From CAZYTO01 sp964650405 (GTDB lineage Bacteria > Acidobacteriota > Thermoanaerobaculia > Gp7-AA8): a DNA stretch of 35,849 nucleotides. The notes beneath the pieces are model-generated. The model ran no database searches. It saw only the letters and a program-made list of their open reading frames with translations, and was not told the DNA's origin. Positions 21,868 to 31,643 of the stretch are shown one piece after another. The stretch is taken from the NCBI GenBank assembly GCA_964650405.1, contig CAZYTO010000017.1:1-35849 (forward strand), in the 5' to 3' direction. The translations under genes and the position numbers were made by a program. Every line of letters begins with the position of its first letter. The first letter of the stretch is position 1.

Positions 21868-23655
21868 TTACCCCGCCACCGCCCCCTCGGTCTTGAGCAG
21901 GAACTCGCGGAGCTCACTGGCAGGCATGGGCTCGGCGAAGTAGAACCCCTGCACCTCGCGGCATTCGTGGCCCTGCAGAAAGTCGAGCTGGGCCTTCGTC
22001 TCGACGCCTTCGGCCACGACGCGCAGGTCGAGGCCGCGCGCGAGCTCCAGGACGGCGCGGACGATGGCCGCGTCCTCGAACCGTTCCGGAAGCTCCTCGA
22101 CGAAGGAGCGGTCGATCTTCAGCGTGTCGATGGGGAAGCGCTTGAGGTAGTTGAGCGACGAGTGGCCCGTGCCGAAGTCGTCGATGGCCACCCGCACGCC
22201 CCGCTCCCGGAGGCGCGTCAGGAGCGTGAGCGTGAGCTGGACGTTCTCCATGGCCGCACTCTCGGTGATCTCGATCTCGAGATTCCGCGGCGGGAGGCCC
22301 GACTCGCGCAGGGCCGTCTCGATCGTGTCGAGCAGCGATTCGTCGCGGAACTGGCGCGGCGAGAGGTTCACGGCCAGCCGGAAATCGGGGTGGCCGGCGT
22401 CGCAGATGCGCTTCGCTTCGAGGCAGGCTGTGCGCAAGGCCCAGTCGCCGATGAGCACGATGAACCCGCGCTCCTCGGCCAGCGACAGGAAGTGCGCCGG
22501 CAGCATGAGCCCCCGCTCCGGATGGCGCCAGCGCAGGAGCGCCTCCATCCCCACCATGCGCATCGTGCCCAGGTCGATCTGCGGCTGGTACCACAGCTCG
22601 AACTCGTCGCGCTCGATGGCCAGGTGCAGCCCGCTATCGAGGGTGAGGCGCTCATGCATGGACTGGCTCAGCTCGTGCGTCGACATCTGGTAGGTGTTCC
22701 GCCCCGCCGCCTTGGCCCGGTACATGGCGTTGTCGGCGTTCTTCAACAGCGTCTCCGCGTCGTCGCCGTCGTCGGGGAAGGTGGTGATGCCGACGGACGT
22801 GGTGACGTAGAGGCGATGGCCGTTCAGCTCGACCGGATCGGCGATCGTCCGGATGACCTTCTGCGCCACGACGGCCGCGTCCTCCTTCTTCTTGACGTCC
22901 TGGAGGACGATGGTGAACTCGTCGCCGCCGACACGGGCCACCGTGTCGCCTTCGCGGACGCAGTTCTTCACGCGGGAGGCGACGACCTGCAGCAACGCGT
23001 CGCCGGTCGAGTGACCGAGGGTGTCGTTGATCTGCTTGAAGTGATCGAGGTCGAGGAACAGCACGGCCACCAGGCTGTTGCGCCGTCCGGCCAAGGCCAG
23101 GGCCAGCGAAAGGTGCTCCTGGAAGAGCCTGCGGTTGGCCAGCCCGGTGAGAGCGTCATGGTAGGCCTGGTACTCGATCTGCTGCTCGGCCTGTTTGCGC
23201 TCTGTGATGTCGCGAATGAGGCCGATCACGCCGGCGATCTCTCCTCCCGCATCGAGGTGCGGACGGTAAACAGACGAGACCCACCCGGCCCGTGCCGTCC
23301 CTGGAACGTAGTAGTTCACGTCGGGGGCCGCGACGGTCTCGCCGCCCAGCGCGCGCCGGATCAACTCGTCGACCTGCTGCTCCCGCAGGTGCGGAAACAG
23401 CTCCGTAGCCTTCCGCCCCAGAACGTCCTCGGCGGTCAGCCCGGTGAGCTCCTCCATGAAGTGATTCCAGACCAGGTAGCAGAGGTCCCGGTCATAGACG
23501 ACGATGCCCTCGCCCGCGTTCTCGATGATCTCCGACGCGAACTGGTTCGTCTCGCGCAGGTCGCGCTCGGATCGGGCCGCCGCGATCTGGCGCAGGACGA
23601 TGTACACCGCCACCACCAGCAGCGCCAACGACGCGAGGACTTCGCCCGACTGCAC
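21868..23655 (-). CDS. PAS-GGDEF-EAL bifunctional c-di-GMP protein
   Basis: 595 residues from GTG 23655: one membrane segment (6-22), a PAS domain (about 38-155, ending IRDITERKQ), GGDEF (RVGGDEF, 241-247, with I-site REGD 234-237), and EAL (EALLRW 371-376, NLSPRQF, EITES, DDFGTG, KIDRSF, AEGVET, QGFYFAEP). The residues needed by both the cyclase and the phosphodiesterase are present, so it may be bifunctional or one-way regulated. The GTG is chosen because TACACT lies 6 bp before it. The longer open frame begins in the octamer repeat (RNLATSQSSNLLYT) and lacks real content. Confidence 0.93.
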   Translation of the reverse strand: MQSGEVLASLALLVVAVYIVLRQIAAARSERDLRETNQFASEIIENAGEGIVVYDRDLCYLVWNHFMEELTGLTAEDVLGRKATELFPHLREQQVDELIRRALGGETVAAPDVNYYVPGTARAGWVSSVYRPHLDAGGEIAGVIGLIRDITERKQAEQQIEYQAYHDALTGLANRRLFQEHLSLALALAGRRNSLVAVLFLDLDHFKQINDTLGHSTGDALLQVVASRVKNCVREGDTVARVGGDEFTIVLQDVKKKEDAAVVAQKVIRTIADPVELNGHRLYVTTSVGITTFPDDGDDAETLLKNADNAMYRAKAAGRNTYQMSTHELSQSMHERLTLDSGLHLAIERDEFELWYQPQIDLGTMRMVGMEALLRWRHPERGLMLPAHFLSLAEERGFIVLIGDWALRTACLEAKRICDAGHPDFRLAVNLSPRQFRDESLLDTIETALRESGLPPRNLEIEITESAAMENVQLTLTLLTRLRERGVRVAIDDFGTGHSSLNYLKRFPIDTLKIDRSFVEELPERFEDAAIVRAVLELARGLDLRVVAEGVETKAQLDFLQGHECREVQGFYFAEPMPASELREFLLKTEGAVAG

Positions 23656-23661
23656 CGGCGC

Positions 23662-23667
23662 AGTGTA
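23662..23667 (-). promoter_or_regulatory. -10 TACACT, leaderless geometry
   Basis: TACACT on the minus strand, 6 bp before GTG 23655. It is the same hexamer and gap as at the permease (30002-30007). Confidence 0.5.
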
Positions 23668-23679
23668 AAGGAGGTTGCT

Positions 23680-23765
23680 GGATTGCGAGGTTGCGAGGTT
23701 GCGAGGTTGCGGGGGGAAGGACCAAGGGCGAAGCCTTTCCCACTTCGCTCCCTTCACCCTTTCGT
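23680..23765. repeat. Octamer (GGTTGCGA) repeat with a following hairpin
   Basis: Units GGATTGCGA, GGTTGCGA, GGTTGCGA, GGTTGCGG (23680-23712) are followed by AAGGGCGAAG...CTTCGCTCCCTT, which can pair. The block begins about 13 bp upstream of the -10 for the GGDEF-EAL gene, in its -35 region. It lies in the divergent gap with the exported helical protein. Confidence 0.75.
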
Positions 23766-23818
23766 TGCCGCGCCCTGGTAACCTCCGCCGCGTCCTCCCG
23801 TCTCACCGGAGAACCATC

Positions 23819-24382
23819 ATGAAATCGCTAATTGCACTCTTCTTTCTGGTCATGGCGGCCGGCATGTCGGCCCAGCCGGCGAAAGACCTCTTCGACGCGC
23901 AGCAGGCGGCCAAGCAGCACGAGCGCGATGTGTTCCCGGCGCTGCAGCTGGCGCGGGAGACTGCCGGCGTGCTGCGGTTGTTTCTCCAGGTCGAGACGAC
24001 TCTCGGCAACACGAACCTTCCGGCCGGCTCGGCCATCGATCACGCCATCATCCAGATGGAGGAGTACGAGCGCGACCTGGACCGGCGGCGGGCCATCCTG
24101 CCGACGGACGTCCGCAAGCGGATGGGAACCGCGCGGGGGATCCTCGAAGCGCTCCGCATGCGGGGACCGTCCGACCTGACCGCGGGGCGCGACCAGTGGC
24201 ACCACGAAGTCGTCCATCCCATGGCCCGGCGCGTCTCCGAGGATGCACAGGCCATCAATGCGCTCATCGCGGTCTATACGAACATCGAGAACGGCCTCCG
24301 CCAGATCCAGACGACGGAGCTCGGCGTTCTGGCCAACGCCGAGAACGTGCCGGGCCTGCCGCAGGGGACGCCGCACCCATGA
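23819..24382 (+). CDS. Exported helical protein of unknown function
   Basis: 187 residues. A signal peptide (LIALFFLVMAAGMSAQPA) is followed by an all-helical mature part: LFDAQQAAKQHERDVFPALQ, then HAIIQMEEYERDLDRRRAIL, REs near GILEALRMRG, and a C-terminal helix VSEDAQAINALIAVYTNIEN. It resembles four-helix-bundle periplasmic proteins but no family is recognised. The Shine-Dalgarno GGAGAA lies 7-8 bp before the ATG; TAACCT upstream may be the -10. Its stop overlaps the ATG of the glycosylase (ATGA at 24379-24382). Confidence 0.72.
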   Translation: MKSLIALFFLVMAAGMSAQPAKDLFDAQQAAKQHERDVFPALQLARETAGVLRLFLQVETTLGNTNLPAGSAIDHAIIQMEEYERDLDRRRAILPTDVRKRMGTARGILEALRMRGPSDLTAGRDQWHHEVVHPMARRVSEDAQAINALIAVYTNIENGLRQIQTTELGVLANAENVPGLPQGTPHP

Positions 24383-24921
24383 GCTACTGCGACATTGCGC
24401 CGGGCCATCCCTTCCACGGCCCGTACCACGACGAGGAGTACGGCTTCCCCGTCACGGACGACGATGCCCTCTTCGAGCGGCTCGTCCTGGAGATCAACCA
24501 GGCCGGGCTCTCGTGGCTCACGATCCTCAAGAAGCGCGAGGCCTTCCGCAGCGCCTTCCTCGGCTTCGAGATCGACCGGGTGGCCCGCTTCACGAGCGCC
24601 AAGCGCGAGCGTCTCCTGGCCGACGAAGGGATCATCCGCAATCGCCTGAAGATCGACGCTGCCATCGAGAACGCCAAACGCCTCCGCGTCATGCGCAAGA
24701 CCAGCGGATCGTTCGCGAAGTGGCTCGCCGCCCATCACCCCCGCGAGTCGAAAGAGTGGGTGAAGTTGTTCAAGCAAACCTTCGTCTTCACCGGCGGCGA
24801 GATCACCACGTCGTTCCTGCTCAGCATCGGCTATCTCCCCGGCGCGCACGACGAGACGTGCCCCGTCTTTGCGCGGATCGCGAAGCTGAAGCCGGCGTGG
24901 ATGAAGCCAGCCGGGCGGTGA
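24379..24921 (+). CDS. tag: DNA-3-methyladenine glycosylase I
   Basis: 180 residues, the size of the family. Zinc ligands of E. coli Tag are conserved in position: Cys4, His17, and the HDETC pair (HxxxC) near the C-terminus. The catalytic Glu38 and Trp46 are in LVLEINQAGLSW. GHPFHGPYHDEEYGFPV and KAFRSAF-like motifs also fit. It removes 3-methyladenine from alkylated DNA as the first step of base excision repair. It starts in an ATGA overlap with the exported protein gene, so the pair is translationally coupled though functionally unrelated. No frame damage. Confidence 0.95.
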   Translation: MSYCDIAPGHPFHGPYHDEEYGFPVTDDDALFERLVLEINQAGLSWLTILKKREAFRSAFLGFEIDRVARFTSAKRERLLADEGIIRNRLKIDAAIENAKRLRVMRKTSGSFAKWLAAHHPRESKEWVKLFKQTFVFTGGEITTSFLLSIGYLPGAHDETCPVFARIAKLKPAWMKPAGR

Positions 24922-24999
24922 ATCCAGCCCATCGCACCGCGAGTGGGGCGCGCGCACGCTCCGGATGCCGGGCCGCGGGACGGGGCCGGCGCCCGGCGG

Positions 25000-26919
25000 C
25001 TACAACCCGATCCTTCGCACAGCTTCGGAGAAGCGCGGGTCGTCGCGGACGGAGGAGAAACTCGGCGCGACTTTGAGGAAGACGAGAAGCTCGTTGCGTT
25101 CGGCGATGGCCTTCTGCAGCCAGGCGAAGCCGCGCTCCCGATCGCCGCAGGCGATGTACGCGTGCGCGATGTAGAACGGGGCGACGTAGCCCTTCCTGGC
25201 CCGCTCCAGGAGCTCGTTCAGCATCCGCTGGGCATCGGCGTCGCGTCCGGCGCGGTGTGCAATGTAAATCCAGGCCCCGAGGAGGTCGGGGTTGTCGTCG
25301 AGGGCCCGGGCGGTCGCGAATTCCTGATACGCGCGGTCGTAATCTCCCGCCTCGCCGTAGGCCCAGCCCAGGAAGGAGCGGGTGGGCCAGAACTTCGGGT
25401 CGAGCTCCACTGCCGCCCGCAGTTGCTCGACGGCCTCGCCGGCGCGCCGGCCGAAGAGGAGTGCCAGCCCGAGATCCCACGCCGCTTCGGAGGATAGCGG
25501 GTTGATCTGCACGCCACGCTTTGCCTCGGCGACGCTCTCATCGACCCGTCCCATGGCCGTGAGGTACTCGCTGTACCACTGGTGGGCCTCGCCGTTCTCC
25601 GGATTCTGGGCGATGGCCGCGCGGAACTCCCGCTCCGCCGCCCCGAAATCCCAGTCGTAGCGGTACTTGATGACCCCGAGCGTTGCGTGCGCCTCGCTGA
25701 GGGAGTCGTCCAGTCGCAGCGCCGTCTGAACGGCGGTCCGGACGGCCGGCACTCCCACCTTCGGGTCGAGATAGAGGGTGGTCACGCGATAGTAGGCGTC
25801 GGCAAGGCCGGCGTGGGCCAGGGCGTATCGCGGATCCAGGGCGATGGCATGCTGAAACGCTTCCCGGGCCCGCCGGAAGCCCTCTTCGGTCCACTGGGCG
25901 GAGTCATACCGGCCGCGGAGATACCACTCGTGCGCCTCCCGGTTCTCGGTGCCGCGGCGCATCATGCGCCGCTGCTCGTCGTCCGTCAGCCGGAGGGCCA
26001 ACGCGCGGGTCAGCCTGCCGGAGAGAGAGTCTTCCACCGCGAAGAGGTCCGTCAGGCGATCGTCGAACGTGTCGCCCCAGAGCGCACTGCCGTCCGTCAC
26101 GCGGAGGAGGCGGACGGAAACGCGGATCCTTCCGCTCTCGCGCTGGATCGTTCCGTCGAGCACCGAGTCGACGCGCAGGGCGCGCCCAGCAGCCAGCGGA
26201 TCCGTATCGGCCATCGCATAGCGCCGGATCGCGGCCGTCGGACGGACGACGACCCCATGGACGTTGCTCAACCGCGTGATCAACACGTCCGTCAGCCCCA
26301 GGCCGAGATAGTCGTCCGAACCGCTGAGGGAGCGGAAGGGAAGGACGGCCAGGGAGCCGGGCGGCCGTTTCTGGGCCTGCTCCGAGCCCGTTCGTGCGCG
26401 CCACCAGGCGATGCCTCCCCCGATGGCAAGCACGAGGAGCAGCGCCGCCGTGATCGGGACCGCGCCCCGTCGCCGCCATCCGGAGAACTTCGAGCCTGTT
26501 TCTCCTGGGGACGGCAGGGTTGTAGCGCGGCCATGGTTCGGATCGGACCCGCTCGCCGGGAGGGCGCCGCCCGAGGGTGTCCCGCGTTCCGCGGGCGCTT
26601 CATCCGTCGTTTCCTCGACCTCCGCGACGAAGCGGTAACCGTGACCGGAGACCGTCCGGATGTACCGTCCTTCGTCCGCCCGCTCGCCGAGGACCTTGCG
26701 CAGCGCGGAGATCTGCTGATTGAGGTTGTTCTCGTCGACTACCGCATCCGGCCAGACCGCATCCATCAATTCGGCCTTCGTCACGACCCGGTGGCTGTGA
26801 CGCACGAGAAAGAGGAGCGTCTCGTAGGTCTTCGGCGTGAGAGAAAGGTCAACGCCGTCGCGCCACAGCTGACGAGACCCCGGGCGGAGCTCGAAAGGTC
26901 CGAATTTCAGAAGATTCAT
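25000..26919 (-). CDS. Winged-helix/TPR membrane regulator (CadC-like)
   Basis: 639 residues. Residues 1-100 are an OmpR/CadC-type winged helix (FGPFELRPGSRQLWRDGVDL, LTPKTYETLLFLVRHSHRVV, NNLNQQISALRKVLG, RYIRTVSGHGYRF). A disordered Pro/Gly linker leads to one membrane helix (155-174), then a periplasmic domain (SLAVLPFRSLSG, LGLGLTDVLITRLSN, a TolB-like N-terminal fold) and about six TPR units (REAFQHAIALDPRYALAHAG, LADAYYRV, IAYRYDWDFGAAEREFRAAI type). It lacks a kinase partner: DNA binding is directly controlled across the membrane. Divergent to the next exported protein, a likely target. Confidence 0.9.
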   Translation of the reverse strand: MNLLKFGPFELRPGSRQLWRDGVDLSLTPKTYETLLFLVRHSHRVVTKAELMDAVWPDAVVDENNLNQQISALRKVLGERADEGRYIRTVSGHGYRFVAEVEETTDEAPAERGTPSGGALPASGSDPNHGRATTLPSPGETGSKFSGWRRRGAVPITAALLLVLAIGGGIAWWRARTGSEQAQKRPPGSLAVLPFRSLSGSDDYLGLGLTDVLITRLSNVHGVVVRPTAAIRRYAMADTDPLAAGRALRVDSVLDGTIQRESGRIRVSVRLLRVTDGSALWGDTFDDRLTDLFAVEDSLSGRLTRALALRLTDDEQRRMMRRGTENREAHEWYLRGRYDSAQWTEEGFRRAREAFQHAIALDPRYALAHAGLADAYYRVTTLYLDPKVGVPAVRTAVQTALRLDDSLSEAHATLGVIKYRYDWDFGAAEREFRAAIAQNPENGEAHQWYSEYLTAMGRVDESVAEAKRGVQINPLSSEAAWDLGLALLFGRRAGEAVEQLRAAVELDPKFWPTRSFLGWAYGEAGDYDRAYQEFATARALDDNPDLLGAWIYIAHRAGRDADAQRMLNELLERARKGYVAPFYIAHAYIACGDRERGFAWLQKAIAERNELLVFLKVAPSFSSVRDDPRFSEAVRRIGL

Positions 26920-26995
26920 CGGTTTTCAGTTGATTCTCTCAGGACTTTCACCGACTTGCATCCGACCTTGGGCCGCGAAAGGAAACGCAAGTCTC

Positions 26996-27517
26996 ATGAA
27001 CATCCGAAAGATCGTCCTCATCATTACACTGCTCACCGCGGGCTCAGTTTTCGCGGCCACCCCGAAGGCGCCCGCCGAGAAGGGCACGCTCCCCGGCACC
27101 TGGCTGACAACCGTCACGCCCCCGCCCGAGTCGGGAGTCCCGCCGTTCACGCTTCTCTTCACGTTCACTTCGGACCATAACCTCCTCGCCACCGGAACCG
27201 CCGGCGACTTCCCAGCCCTCGGCAACCCGTGTCACGGATCGTGGAGCCTGGGGAGCACCGACGGCGAGTACGCCCTGACCTACCTCTGTCTCGATTTCGA
27301 CGGGAACCTGCAATTCACGGGCATGGACAGGATCGTGGCGCGCCTGACCGTCGAAGGCTCGGACGTCAGCGGGCGCCTCCGGCTCACGAACTACGACCCC
27401 ACCGGAGCCGAGACGTTCAGCGCCTGTTGCGCCGGCCTCACCGGTTCGAAGCTGGAGGTGGAGTCGCTCGACGAAACGGCGAGCAACAGCCGGCGAGGAT
27501 CATGGTTGCGCCGGTGA
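26996..27517 (+). CDS. Exported beta-rich protein of unknown function
   Basis: 173 residues. A signal peptide (IRKIVLIITLLTAGSVFA) precedes a chain rich in alternating strands: GTWLTTVTPPPESGVPPFTL, LFTFTSDHNLLATGTAGDFP, GSWSLGSTDGEYALTYLCLD and GRLRLTNYDPTG, reminiscent of a lipocalin-like or secreted beta-barrel. The three Cys near CHGSW, YLCL and SACCAGL could form disulfides. AGGAAA is a possible ribosome site, about 10 bp before ATG 26996. It is divergent from the winged-helix/TPR regulator, which may control it; this is inference. Confidence 0.7.
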   Translation: MNIRKIVLIITLLTAGSVFAATPKAPAEKGTLPGTWLTTVTPPPESGVPPFTLLFTFTSDHNLLATGTAGDFPALGNPCHGSWSLGSTDGEYALTYLCLDFDGNLQFTGMDRIVARLTVEGSDVSGRLRLTNYDPTGAETFSACCAGLTGSKLEVESLDETASNSRRGSWLRR

Positions 27518-27538
27518 TGCCGGCAAACGGCGATTTGT

Positions 27539-27568
27539 GAGGAGGCCGCCGGGGGCGGTGGCCTCCTC
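27539..27568. terminator. Bidirectional hairpin GAGGAGGCC/GGCCTCCTC
   Basis: A perfect 9-bp stem, extended by a G-T-closed GCC/GGT pairing, with a GC-rich loop. It lies between the convergent genes ending at 27517 and 27593. No T-run follows on either strand, so it is probably a weak or factor-assisted terminator. Confidence 0.55.
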
Positions 27569-27592
27569 GCGTCAGCCGGAGCTCCGTGCGGC

Positions 27593-28657
<1,065 letters not shown>

Positions 28658-28672
28658 CCGCAGGCTTTCATA

Positions 28673-29995
28673 TCACGAGACTTCCGCGTTACCCGCCCGC
28701 ATCCTCACGAGCTTGTAGACCGGGAAGCTGATTCCCAGTACCAGGAGCGCATAGAGGCTGTTGCGCGTATCCGCGGCCACGGCGCCGATGAGAAAGGCGA
28801 CCGAGGCTACCAGGGCCAGGGCCGTCGACAGCGGATGGGCGAAGGCACGCCAGGGACGCGGCGCATCGGGAGCGCGACGGCGCAGGGCGAAGAGCGCCGT
28901 GAAGGAAAGCGTGTAGTTGGCCACGAAGAAGAACGACAGCACCGCGATGACCTGCGTGAAACGGTCGCTCCAGATGATGAAGGCGGCGGAGACGAGGGCG
29001 CTGATGAGCAGGGCCACGTCGGGAGTGCCGCCTTTGTTGACCTCGGTGGCACCCTTCCAGAAGAGCCGGTCGCGGGCCATGGCGAAGATGACGCGCGGAG
29101 CCATCAGGACGTTCGAGTTCACGGCGCTGAGCAGGGCCACGATCATCAGTACCCGCAGGATGGGATCGCCGTAGTGCTGGAAGAGGTGCTGGGCTACCGT
29201 GGCCGCGGCAAGCTTCTGCCCCGCCAGCGTCGGCAGCGGCACCACGCGCAGGAAGGCGATGTTCACCAGGACATAGATGGCGATGACGGACAGGACGCCG
29301 CCGAACATCGAGCGCGGGATGTTTCGGCCGCTGTCTTCGACTTCCTCGGAAAAGTAGGCCACGGCCGTCCAGCCGTCGTAGGTGTAGATCACGGACTGCA
29401 GGGCCAGGATGTACGCGAAGAGGAGCGACGACTCCCCCTCCGGCTCCAGGGCGCTGGCGGCGGGATTGCGCCCGCCGAGCCAGAAGCAGGCCACGATGAG
29501 GGCGATGAAGACCAGGGCCTTGAGCACGCTGGTAATGTCCTGGGCCGCCCCGCCCCACCGCACGCCCACCCATTGCACGAGCGTGAAAAGGGCCACGATG
29601 ACCAGCGCGACGACCTCGACGGCCTTCAGCCGGGGAAAGAGCACGATGGCGTACTCGCCGACGACGATCGACACCGCGGCCGTCGTGCCGCACGTCGAGA
29701 TCCAGTCGCTCCAGCCGACGATGAAGCCCGCGTAGTCGCCGAGACCGCGACGGACGAAGACGTACTGCCCGCCCGACTCCGGCACCAGCGTGGCCAGTTC
29801 CGCCAGGGCATTCGCGCCGAGGAGCGCGTAGAGACCGCCGGCGATCCAGACGGAGAGGAAGAGCCCGAAGGTCGGAAGCTGTGTGGCCACCTCGCCCGGC
29901 GTGCGGAGAATCCCCGCGCCGATGATGTTGCCGATCGTCACGGCCAGCCCGAAGCCGACGCCGAGGACGGTCAGCAGCTTGCGGCGAGAGGTCAC
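28673..29995 (-). CDS. APC-family amino-acid/amine permease
   Basis: 440 residues with about 12 membrane segments. The first helix carries TIGNIIGAGILRTPGEVA (the GxG-type substrate-binding bend), with GLYALLGANALAELATLVPE and SGGQYVFVRRGLGDYAGF as the family's N-terminal signature; later helices hold YDGWTAVAYFSEEVEDSGRN. The start is GTG 29995, because TACACT lies 6 bp upstream; the ATG-containing upstream region is repeat. Stop to next gene 15 bp: operon with the Rieske oxygenase. The substrate is probably an amino acid or amine; sequence alone does not say which. Confidence 0.92.
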   Translation of the reverse strand: MTSRRKLLTVLGVGFGLAVTIGNIIGAGILRTPGEVATQLPTFGLFLSVWIAGGLYALLGANALAELATLVPESGGQYVFVRRGLGDYAGFIVGWSDWISTCGTTAAVSIVVGEYAIVLFPRLKAVEVVALVIVALFTLVQWVGVRWGGAAQDITSVLKALVFIALIVACFWLGGRNPAASALEPEGESSLLFAYILALQSVIYTYDGWTAVAYFSEEVEDSGRNIPRSMFGGVLSVIAIYVLVNIAFLRVVPLPTLAGQKLAAATVAQHLFQHYGDPILRVLMIVALLSAVNSNVLMAPRVIFAMARDRLFWKGATEVNKGGTPDVALLISALVSAAFIIWSDRFTQVIAVLSFFFVANYTLSFTALFALRRRAPDAPRPWRAFAHPLSTALALVASVAFLIGAVAADTRNSLYALLVLGISFPVYKLVRMRAGNAEVS

Positions 29996-30001
29996 GCCGA
30001 G

Positions 30002-30007
30002 AGTGTA
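30002..30007 (-). promoter_or_regulatory. -10 TACACT, leaderless geometry
   Basis: TACACT on the minus strand, 6 bp before GTG 29995, with CTCGGC between and no ribosome site. Drives the permease-Rieske pair. Confidence 0.5.
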
Positions 30008-30037
30008 ACGGGGTCAGAGCCCCGGTGCCGAGGGTGG

Positions 30038-30160
30038 AGTGAGTGCCGAGTGCCGAGTGCCGAGTGCCGAGTGCCGAGTGCCGAGTGCCGGGTGCCGAGA
30101 ACGGAGAAGTACCGAGGCCGGGGGTTCCTCGGCACTCGGCACTCCGCACTCAGCACTCCG
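30038..30160. repeat. GAGTGCC heptamer array with opposed arm
   Basis: Eight or more GAGTGCC/GGGTGCC units (30038-30098) face the reverse-complement units GGCACTC, GGCACTC, CGCACTC, AGCACTC (30127-30160). The arms can pair over about 30 bp. The block ends one base before the stop codon of the DUF4097 gene at 30162. It is the closest relative of the block at 11361. Confidence 0.9.
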
Positions 30161-30161
30161 C

Positions 30162-31061
30162 CTACTCTTCTTTCACCGATACCGGGCCGTTGACGGTCGA
30201 CATGTGCACGTTCTGGGCGCCGTCGCCGAGCTCGATGCGGCGGTTGTCCTCGTCATCCCAGGTGCGGCGGGCCTGGCGGCAGGCCTCGGCGCGGCAGGAG
30301 ACCGGGCCGTGGCCGTCGGACTCGATGACGACGCCGCTGTGGTAGTAGCGGCCGATCTTCACGGAGAGCGGGCCGTTCTGCGTGCTCGCGTCGAGGGAGC
30401 CGCGCCAGGCCGAGCCGTCGAGCTTCACGCTGATCGGGCCGTTCTGCGCGCGGGCCTTGAACATCCCGCTGTCGCCGGCGATGGAGATAGGACCATTCGT
30501 CGTCTCCGCGTCGACCGTGCCCGTCGAGCCCTTGATGGAGATCGGACCGTTGAGGGCGCGGGCTACGACGTCGGCGTCGACGTGCTGCAGACCGATGCCG
30601 CCGTTGTGCGTCGAAAGGTCGACGTGAGCGCCGCGGGGGACGCTGACGAGGAAGTACGCCATCCACTGGCCCTCGTCATCCGGGCCGCTCGCGGAGATGG
30701 TATTGCCGGAGAGAGAAGCCCGGATGCGCCCGAGGTCCTCGGAGAACGCCGCGGCCTTGCAGAGACGGACGGAGAAACGTGAATCGCTCGTCCCGACGAC
30801 GTGGATGCCGCCGTTCTGGTCGCTGCGGATGTTCAGCGCCCGGAGGCTGGCCACGGGAAGATCCTCCTCGGCGCGCGCGGCCGGCTCGTCGTCGAACGTG
30901 ACCCTCAACGCGCTGCAGTCCGCCGGCCCGTCGTCGTTCCAGTCATTCGTCGTGATGTTCATTCCGTGATGCGAGCCGTAGCCGCTGTAACGATGAGAGC
31001 CGCCCGCCGAGAAGAGCGGCACCGCCGCCAGGGCCAGAGCCGCGATGACCAGTCGTCGCAT
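30162..31061 (-). CDS. Secreted DUF4097-like protein with NGPISI repeats
   Basis: 299 residues with a signal peptide (LVIAALALAAVPLFS). The N-terminal half contains Asp/His-rich YSGYGSHHGMNITTNDWNDD; the C-terminal half is a DUF4097 beta-helix-like region with six strands of the form NGPISI/NGPISV/NGPLSV (ARALNGPISIKGSTG, ETTNGPISIAGDSG, RAQNGPISVKLDGS, STVNGPVSVKEE). DUF4097 domains are cell-surface, adhesin-like folds. Shine-Dalgarno GGAGGAA lies 6 bp before the ATG, so it has a leader. Unknown role. Divergent from the haem-binding-domain gene. Confidence 0.85.
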   Translation of the reverse strand: MRRLVIAALALAAVPLFSAGGSHRYSGYGSHHGMNITTNDWNDDGPADCSALRVTFDDEPAARAEEDLPVASLRALNIRSDQNGGIHVVGTSDSRFSVRLCKAAAFSEDLGRIRASLSGNTISASGPDDEGQWMAYFLVSVPRGAHVDLSTHNGGIGLQHVDADVVARALNGPISIKGSTGTVDAETTNGPISIAGDSGMFKARAQNGPISVKLDGSAWRGSLDASTQNGPLSVKIGRYYHSGVVIESDGHGPVSCRAEACRQARRTWDDEDNRRIELGDGAQNVHMSTVNGPVSVKEE

Positions 31062-31110
31062 GATCGTTCCTCCGTTTCGTCTGCGTTAGACGCCGGGTAC
31101 CGGGAAGGGT

Positions 31111-31116
31111 TAGTCT
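31111..31116 (+). promoter_or_regulatory. -10 TAGTCT, leaderless geometry
   Basis: TAGTCT lies 7 bp before ATG 31124; the gap is CCGGCGC with no ribosome site. Confidence 0.4.
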
Positions 31117-31123
31117 CCGGCGC

Positions 31124-31567
31124 ATGAAGCGCAGCCGCAAGATCCTGCTGGTCCTGCTCAGCCTGTTCGTGGCTATCCAGTTCGTCCGGATCCCGAAGAC
31201 GAATCCGCCCGTGACCGGCGAGATCTCCGTCCCGGCACCTGTGCACGCCGTCCTGAAGCGCTCCTGTTACGACTGCCACTCGAACGAGACGGTGTGGCCC
31301 TGGTACAGCAACCTCGCGCCGGTTTCATGGCTCCTCTACAGCGACGTCTCCGGCGGGCGCCGGACGATGAACTTCAGTGAATGGCAGCAGATGCCCGCCG
31401 ACAAGCAGAACCGCCGGCGCCGCGCCGTCTGGCGCGAAGTCAAGAGCGGCTACATGCCGCCCTGGTTCTACCTGCCGATGCACGCAAACGCGAAGCTGAG
31501 CGGCGCCGACCACACGATTCTCCAGGCATGGAGCGAATCAGGCCCGGCACCAACGCGCGGCGAGTAG
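31124..31567 (+). CDS. Haem-binding-domain protein (CxxCH)
   Basis: 147 residues. An N-terminal membrane anchor (ILLVLLSLFVAIQFV) is followed by CYDCHSNETVWPWYSNLAPV with CxxCH (Cys48, Cys51, His52), then GGRRTMNFSEWQQMP and MPPWFYLPMHANAKLS. This is the Haem_bd pattern, a single c-type-haem domain in membrane-tethered periplasmic proteins, likely an electron-transfer or redox-sensing domain. It has a leaderless start fixed by TAGTCT. Maturation would need a cytochrome c biogenesis system, not in view. A heptamer array follows immediately after its stop. Confidence 0.87.
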   Translation: MKRSRKILLVLLSLFVAIQFVRIPKTNPPVTGEISVPAPVHAVLKRSCYDCHSNETVWPWYSNLAPVSWLLYSDVSGGRRTMNFSEWQQMPADKQNRRRRAVWREVKSGYMPPWFYLPMHANAKLSGADHTILQAWSESGPAPTRGE

Positions 31568-31643
31568 CGACAGCGATCCGCGAACAGCGACCTGCGAACA
31601 ACGACTCGCAATCCGCGACCCGCGATCAGCGAGCAGCGAACAG
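31566..31643. repeat. Degenerate heptamer array (NCAGCGA)
   Basis: About eleven units of GCGAACA/GCGATCC/GCGACCT/AACAACG type, all in one direction. It fills the gap between the convergent stops at 31567 and 31644. It matches the reverse complement of TCGCTGN at 573 and 17241. There is no opposed arm, so it does not form a long hairpin. Confidence 0.82.

Noticed and set aside
23655..23757. N-terminal extension of the GGDEF-EAL frame
   Set aside because: The added residues are repeat-coded and precede the membrane helix. TACACT at 6 bp before GTG 23655 sets the start there.
24922..24999. Gap of 78 bp between convergent tag and the winged-helix gene
   Set aside because: GC-rich, with no stem-loop or gene that I can defend.
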